The notes under the pieces were generated by a model. The model saw only the letters and a list, made by a program, of their open reading frames with translations, made no database searches and was not told where the DNA came from. 64,000 nucleotides of DNA from an uncultured Eubacteriales bacterium (GTDB taxonomy: Bacteria > Bacillota > Clostridia > Christensenellales > CAG-314), in assembly GCA_900546875.1 (NCBI GenBank), contig URET01000002.1, positions 26,421 to 90,420 of the forward strand, in the 5' to 3' direction. Numbering within the stretch: position 1 is the stretch's first letter; the number at the start of each line of letters is the position of its first letter. Below, in pieces: positions 61,414-64,000 of this stretch. The translations under genes and the position numbers were made by a program.

Positions 61414-62298
61414 TCATCTTTTATCGGAATAGAATATAAGGCCGAGAGTCCCCGGACCGCAGTGCGTACCTATGACCGGCCCCACATACTGTACATGAAT
61501 CTTGACTTGCGGAGCAGCGGCGAGTATTTCGTTTTTAAGGGCCTCAGCGGCGTCCGGACAGTCGGCCTGCATGATCCATACGTCGTAATTGACGGTGTCG
61601 ATGCAGTGGAGTTTGAATTCATCGGCAAGGTAGGAAACGACTTTTTTTGAGTCGTTCACTTTTTTTGAACCTTTGACTTTATCTACGTTTTCGATTTTTT
61701 CTGCGTCGGTGATCTTGAGCACGGGTTTGATCCCGAGAAGAGTGCCGGCGAATGCCACCGCAGAAGAAAGGCGGCCGCCTCTTTTGAGATGATTGAGATC
61801 GTCGACGATAAAAGCGGTAAAGACGTGTTTTTTCAGATCCTCGAGATATTTGACGGTTTCTTCGATATTACCGTTTGTTTCGTTGAACTTTTTCCCTCCG
61901 TAATACATCATGAATCCTGAGCCCATAGAGATCGAGCCGGTATCGAAACGATAAAATTTGGTATTCGGATATTTAGAAGAAAGTTCGTCTACAGCTTGCT
62001 GCAAAAAGTTGAAAGTGGCGCTGAAATTAGAGCCGAACGAAATGTAAAGGATATCTTCACCTTTGGCAAACCAAGGTTCGAAATAATTGATGTAGTCGTT
62101 GGTGTTCAAAGCGGAAGTGGTGGATGAACCTCCGTTGCGGAGCTTAGTGAAGAAATCGAGATAATCGGAAGTTTTGCCGCCGTCGTCGAAGAATTCCTCA
62201 CCGTTAAGAGTGTAAGGCATACGGATAAGCTGTGCGCCTATTTCTTCGGCTTTATCGTGCCAAAGCTCTCCGTCCGTATCGATAAATAAAATACTCAA
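61414..62298 (-). CDS. DegV-family fatty-acid-binding protein
   Basis: A 294-residue protein of the DegV family, which binds a fatty acid and in relatives (FakB) presents it to fatty-acid kinase. Visible landmarks are RMPYTLNGEEF, TTSALNTNDY, ISFGSNFSATFNFLQQA, FRFDTGSISMGSG and GPVIGTHCGPGTLGLIF near the end. The start is taken as TTG 62298 because GGAGG lies eight bases upstream and the N-terminus SILFIDTDGELW then fits the family; an ATG at 62343 has no ribosome site. No fakA is adjacent. Confidence 0.85.
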   Translation of the reverse strand: MSILFIDTDGELWHDKAEEIGAQLIRMPYTLNGEEFFDDGGKTSDYLDFFTKLRNGGSSTTSALNTNDYINYFEPWFAKGEDILYISFGSNFSATFNFLQQAVDELSSKYPNTKFYRFDTGSISMGSGFMMYYGGKKFNETNGNIEETVKYLEDLKKHVFTAFIVDDLNHLKRGGRLSSAVAFAGTLLGIKPVLKITDAEKIENVDKVKGSKKVNDSKKVVSYLADEFKLHCIDTVNYDVWIMQADCPDAAEALKNEILAAAPQVKIHVQYVGPVIGTHCGPGTLGLIFYSDKR

Positions 62299-62387
62299 AA
62301 TAGTTTCCTCCGTTAAAAAAAATAAAAAATAAATCCGGTGCATTGAAACACATATACATTATAAATCATAACGCTTCTTTTAGCAAG

Positions 62388-62417
62388 GCATTTTAACATG
62401 ATTTATCACATAAAAAT
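62388..62417 (+). promoter_or_regulatory. Candidate sigma-E promoter of yqfC-yqfD
   Basis: GCATTTT (62388-62394) and CATAAAAAT (62409-62417) are 14 bp apart, close to the sigma-E pattern GnATATT/CATAcaaT. yqfC and yqfD are known sigma-E-regulon genes in Bacillus. Confidence 0.45.
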
Positions 62418-62483
62418 ATATAAAGCCGGAAAATGTAAAAAGTTTACCGAAAACAAGTAAATCAGTTTAGGGATGAGTGAAAA

Positions 62484-62744
62484 ATGGCGGAAAAAGATAC
62501 GTTGGGTTTGTTAGGCAGTCTTGAGATCGCCTGTGCGGCGAGGGGGACAAAGATCACTTTGTATATGGAGAAAGCTGCGCTGATCGAAGGACACAAAGGT
62601 ATCAGGCGGTTTACGAGTGAAGCGGCGTTGTTCAATTGCAGTGAAGGAGAAGCGGTCGTAAGGGGGGAGGATCTCACGATCAGGCACATATCGAAGGGCA
62701 CCGCGCTTATCGAGGGAAGGATCAAGGGGGCGGAACTTTTATGA
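62484..62744 (+). CDS. yqfC: Sporulation protein YqfC
   Basis: An 86-residue member of the YabP/YqfC family (LEIACAARGTKITLYMEKA, then a late LTIRHISKGTALIEGRI). These small mother-cell proteins are made in sporulation. It overlaps yqfD by four bases (ATGA), the usual coupling of the pair. AGGGATGAG lies 8-16 bases before ATG. Confidence 0.9.
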   Translation: MAEKDTLGLLGSLEIACAARGTKITLYMEKAALIEGHKGIRRFTSEAALFNCSEGEAVVRGEDLTIRHISKGTALIEGRIKGAELL

Positions 62745-63880
62745 ATTGGAAATGTGACATATACGTAAAAGGTCTCAATATGGAAAGGATCGTCAATAAT
62801 CTGACTAGGAAAGGCGTTCCTGTAGGGATAAAGAAACTTCGGAGCGATGAGAGCGTGCTCAGTGTCGGAAAAAATAACCTTGAGGAAGCTTTAAGGGGGT
62901 TGACAGAAAACGGATGTGATGTTAAAGTAATAAGAGAAAGAGGAGTGGGGGCTATTGTATCGGCTTTAAGGAAGAGTTTCATTATCTGGATTTTTCTGGC
63001 AGCTTCTTTTGCAGCAGCTTACTTAATGAGCGGCAGGATCGGAAGGGTGGAAGTCGAGAGCGGGAGCATTGACGAAGAAGTCGTATACAAAGCGCTCGGC
63101 GATATAGGGATAGACCAAGGAACGAGGATAAAAGACCTCGATATAGATGCGATTGAAAATAAGCTCAGTATAATGCTGCCGCAGGCGGAGTATGTGCTTT
63201 TGAGCTTCAAGGGCAATGTTCTGACCGTCAGGGTGACTGATAAAAACGATACTTATCCGGTGGAAAGCAATGAGCCCCGAGATATAAAGGCACTATACGA
63301 CGGCGTCGTAACGAGGATAGTCGCGCTTGTCGGGACGGCGGCGGTCAAAGTCGGCGACTCGGTAAAAGCAGGAGATGTTCTGATAAAGGGAGAGGTGACG
63401 TACAGCGACGGTTCGGTTTCTCCTGTCAGGGCACAGGGCAGAGTGTACGCGGAGGTGGAGGCAACGGGAGAAAGCGTATACAGTCCGTATGTGACGGAGT
63501 ATGAACGAAGCGGCAGATCGATGACTTATTGCAGGTTTTATTTTGCAGGAAGTCCGATAGGGAAGGAAGTGATATATCCTTACGAATTTTATACCGAGAG
63601 CTATACAGAGACTCCGCTTGCGCCCATGCCTATGACACGCAGGGTGATAACTGTTGAGGAGCTGGTGCCTGTAGTGAGGGAGCGAACGCTTGAGGAGTGC
63701 ATGGAGATGCTGAAAGCGGCGGCGGAAGAGAGTGCGCGCGAGAAGCTTTTCTTTTTGCCGGCAGGGATAGAGTTCACTGTGGACGAGGGTGCCGAAACGG
63801 TAATAAAAGCCCGATATTTCGGGGAGTCCGAGATTTCGGAGAGTACCGGCGGTATGAAAAAAAGCGAACAGAAAAACTAA
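62741..63880 (+). CDS. yqfD: Sporulation protein YqfD
   Basis: A 379-residue membrane protein. After about 80 N-terminal residues a single helix follows (IIWIFLAASFAAAYLMSG, about residues 86-105), then an extracytoplasmic domain with a FtsQ/POTRA-like start (GRVEVESGSIDEEVVYKALGD). It matches YqfD (SpoIV stage, YqfD family). The last codons, KKSEQKN, lie in a 42-bp tandem repeat that continues past the window end. Confidence 0.92.
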   Translation: MNWKCDIYVKGLNMERIVNNLTRKGVPVGIKKLRSDESVLSVGKNNLEEALRGLTENGCDVKVIRERGVGAIVSALRKSFIIWIFLAASFAAAYLMSGRIGRVEVESGSIDEEVVYKALGDIGIDQGTRIKDLDIDAIENKLSIMLPQAEYVLLSFKGNVLTVRVTDKNDTYPVESNEPRDIKALYDGVVTRIVALVGTAAVKVGDSVKAGDVLIKGEVTYSDGSVSPVRAQGRVYAEVEATGESVYSPYVTEYERSGRSMTYCRFYFAGSPIGKEVIYPYEFYTESYTETPLAPMPMTRRVITVEELVPVVRERTLEECMEMLKAAAEESAREKLFFLPAGIEFTVDEGAETVIKARYFGESEISESTGGMKKSEQKN

Positions 63881-64000
63881 ACGCCTTTGTGAGCGGTAAG
63901 AAAAAGCGAACAGAAAAACTAAACGCTTTTGTGAGCGGTAAGAAAAAGCGAACAGAAAAACTAAACGCCTTTGTGAGCGGTAAGAAAAAGCGAACAGAAA
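63859..64000. repeat. 42-bp tandem repeat starting in the yqfD 3' end
   Basis: Units starting AAAAAGCGAACAG occur at 63859, 63901, 63943 and 63985 and are nearly identical (one C/T change in ACGCCTTTG). The first includes the yqfD stop codon; the array runs past the window end. Confidence 0.9.

Noticed and set aside
63859..64000. CRISPR-like array at the window end
   Set aside because: Repeats abut directly with no spacers; the first unit is part of yqfD.

Overview
The window reads as chromosome of an endospore-forming, low-to-mid GC Clostridia (Bacillota). The evidence is an intact sporulation sigma factor sigK, yqfC/yqfD, a SipL-type LysM coat protein, a YtxC-like protein, a dcw-type start (mraZ-rsmH-ftsL-PBP), a glgC-glgD pair, and many near-consensus sigma-A promoters with 17-bp spacers. 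A more exact placement (for example uncultured gut Clostridia) would be a guess.

Layout. 1-4.1 kb: end of glycerol kinase, then the glycogen operon glgC-glgD-glgA closed by a strong terminator. 4.2-9.0 kb: a divergent ECF S-component-like membrane protein, then guaB-guaA and a second, glutaminase-less GMP synthase. 9.0-10.65 kb: what looks like the remnant of an element inserted at the 3' end of the second guaA, with a long hairpin, short direct repeats, an APH-like kinase and a beheaded regulator. 10.7-18.3 kb: accessory stress and transport genes (Nudix, MarR-MATE, P1B ATPase with divergent TetR, DNA glycosylase, PadR, alpha/beta hydrolase). 18.7-21.2 kb: a large unknown cell-surface protein. 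21.5-25 kb: half-size TauE, dGTPase, sigK. 25-29.3 kb: start of a dcw cluster that stops after a class B PBP. 29.4-33.6 kb: zinc-ribbon protein, galM, tldD/tldE. 33.9-41.5 kb: sipL, mgtC with a Kef-type antiporter, ileS behind a T-box-like leader. 41.8-47.7 kb: RNA methyltransferase, methyltransferase, hslO, an alpha-helical repeat protein, and a frameshifted methyltransferase. 47.7-55.9 kb: small and unknown proteins, ytxC-like, then a uronate operon (lplD-like GH4, AEC transporter, kduD) and membrane proteins. 56.1-64 kb: small protein plus ECF sigma factor with an in-frame stop, lgt, pncB, a DivIVA-like protein, GNAT, DegV, yqfC-yqfD.

How the genes work together. glgCDA converts glucose-1-phosphate to glycogen. 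guaB-guaA make GMP from IMP, with an unexplained second ATP-pyrophosphatase protein. lplD-AEC-kduD fit pectin or uronate use. sigK, sipL, ytxC-like and yqfC/D are mother-cell sporulation functions; two of these genes carry plausible sigma-E promoters.

The points most worth following are the tandem full-length/short guaA pair with an element scar beside it, the isoleucine T-box leader that keeps its AUC specifier and terminator but shows no recognisable T-box motif, two freshly broken genes (ECF sigma factor and methyltransferase), and a recurring pattern of 31-46-bp tandem duplications in gene 3' ends and intergenic DNA.
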